DNA of 7,808 nt from Dehalococcoidia bacterium (GTDB lineage: Bacteria; Chloroflexota; Dehalococcoidia; GIF9; AB-539-J10), in assembly GCA_023128875.1 (NCBI GenBank), contig JAGMDB010000013.1, forward strand, positions 1 to 7,808, written 5' to 3'. Both the position numbers and the translations under genes were made by a program. The notes under the pieces were generated by a model. That model made no database searches and was not told the DNA's origin. It saw nothing but the letters and a program-made list of their open reading frames with translations. How positions within the stretch are numbered: position 1 is the stretch's first letter; the number at the start of each line of letters is the position of its first letter. This document shows, piece after piece, positions 7,296-7,808 of the stretch.

Positions 7296-7530
7296 TCATT
7301 TTCTTCTAATTCGTATCTTCCGCGGTTCTACGATAATCAAGTTTCCCTTGAAGTCATTCTCAGACAGGTCATTGAATCTCTCTAGAAGATAACGGTTCAC
7401 TTCTATAGTCGACATTTCATTGGGGAAGTGCACAGTGACAATCCCGAATGCCTTTAACATCATATCCATGCTTCTCAAGAGTTGCCCCTGTAGAGCGAGG
7501 CATATCTTCATCAATCACAAATTTTGGCAT
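7296..7530 (-). pseudogene. Broken DUF5615 PIN-like toxin (internal deletion with frameshift)
   Basis: Directly after the antitoxin, one nucleotide past its TAA, an ATG at 7530 opens MPKFVIDEDMPRSTGATLEK (then HGYDVKGIRD), the N-terminus of DUF5615 PIN-like proteins with acidic residues D7, E8 and D9. That frame then drifts into CHCALPQ and stops at 7419-7417. The family C-terminus continues in another frame from about 7449: FGIVTVHFPNEMSTIEVNRY, DFKGNLIIVEPRKIRIRRK, ending in TGA at 7298-7296. The central part (family motifs like DEEI and LLTGDxxFxN), roughly 40 residues, is absent. Full-length relatives have about 115-120 residues; here 235 nt remain. Loss of the second acidic cluster and the frame break mean no functional ribonuclease. 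An internal ATG at 7514 could start a 72-residue product, but its first 25 residues are out of the family frame. Confidence 0.82.
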
Positions 7531-7531
7531 T

Positions 7532-7756
7532 TTATCCTGCTGCCTTGATCTCTTCGCTGGATAAGCTCTTAGCTGCATAGTTAAGGACAGCTAATACATC
7601 CTCATGAGTGATTTCGTACTCAGCCATAACTTCTTCGTAGGTCATTCCTCCGGCAAGTTTGCCAATAATAAGGTCTACTGGGACGCGTGTTCCGCTAATC
7701 ACAGGCTTACCAAAACGGATTTTCTCATCTACGCTAATCCTTGGAGCTATTTCCAT
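7532..7756 (-). CDS. DUF433 (VapB-like) antitoxin
   Basis: The 74-residue protein has the full DUF433 signature: RISVDEKIRFGKPVISGTRV (6-25), then PVDLIIGKLAGGMTYEEVMAEYEITHEDVLAVLNYA. This is a small helix-turn-helix fold. DUF433 proteins are usually encoded just before a PIN-like DUF5615 toxin and are presumed to neutralise it and repress the shared promoter; that is family knowledge, not shown here. The start is secure: AAGGAGG ends 6 nt before the ATG and an in-frame TGA lies just upstream. The stop TAA is one nucleotide from the toxin ATG. The antitoxin looks intact although its partner is broken, so it may survive as an orphan regulator or simply be newer to decay. Confidence 0.88.
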   Translation of the reverse strand: MEIAPRISVDEKIRFGKPVISGTRVPVDLIIGKLAGGMTYEEVMAEYEITHEDVLAVLNYAAKSLSSEEIKAAG

Positions 7757-7808
7757 AGTATTCCTCCTTCAATTTTAGTGCTGTATGTCATTTCTCCTCT
7801 AATTCAAC

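Overview
The window (about 45% GC by eye) reads almost entirely on the minus strand. It looks like a bacterial chromosome segment. The block patatin, dprA, topA, aroQ and Xaa-Pro peptidase, with its protein styles, is compatible with the Chloroflexota (Dehalococcoidia-like), but that assignment is inference from gene order and impression, not from a marker gene.

Housekeeping half (1-5292). In transcription order, from high to low coordinates, there is a 58-codon remnant of an Asp/Glu racemase, an RssA-type patatin hydrolase, dprA, topA, aroQ and the start of an aminopeptidase P/Xaa-Pro dipeptidase that runs off the left edge. Junctions are tight: 11 nt, 31 nt, 3 nt, a 4-nt ATGA overlap and a 10-nt overlap. 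This is most simply one operon. DprA and TopA handle DNA, AroQ serves the shikimate pathway, and the peptidase trims Pro-containing peptides.

Accessory half (5293-7808). In transcription order: a DUF433 antitoxin, a broken DUF5615 PIN-like toxin, a tRNA-Ser(GGA), a DUF4268 protein with a PD-(D/E)XK-like motif, and an unrecognised membrane-anchored protein of 199 residues. The tRNA sits only 14 nt after the toxin remnant and 23 nt before the DUF4268 gene. No terminator separates them.

Most notable are two protein genes that each keep both ends but have lost the middle. The racemase remnant is still in frame with a strong ribosome binding site. The toxin has lost its central part and shifted frame at a junction that fits a short direct repeat. 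The tRNA-Ser also has an unpaired first acceptor position (U1 opposite C72). I did not find a convincing complete novel system. The best candidate for a poorly described function is the DUF4268 gene together with the membrane-anchored 199-residue protein.
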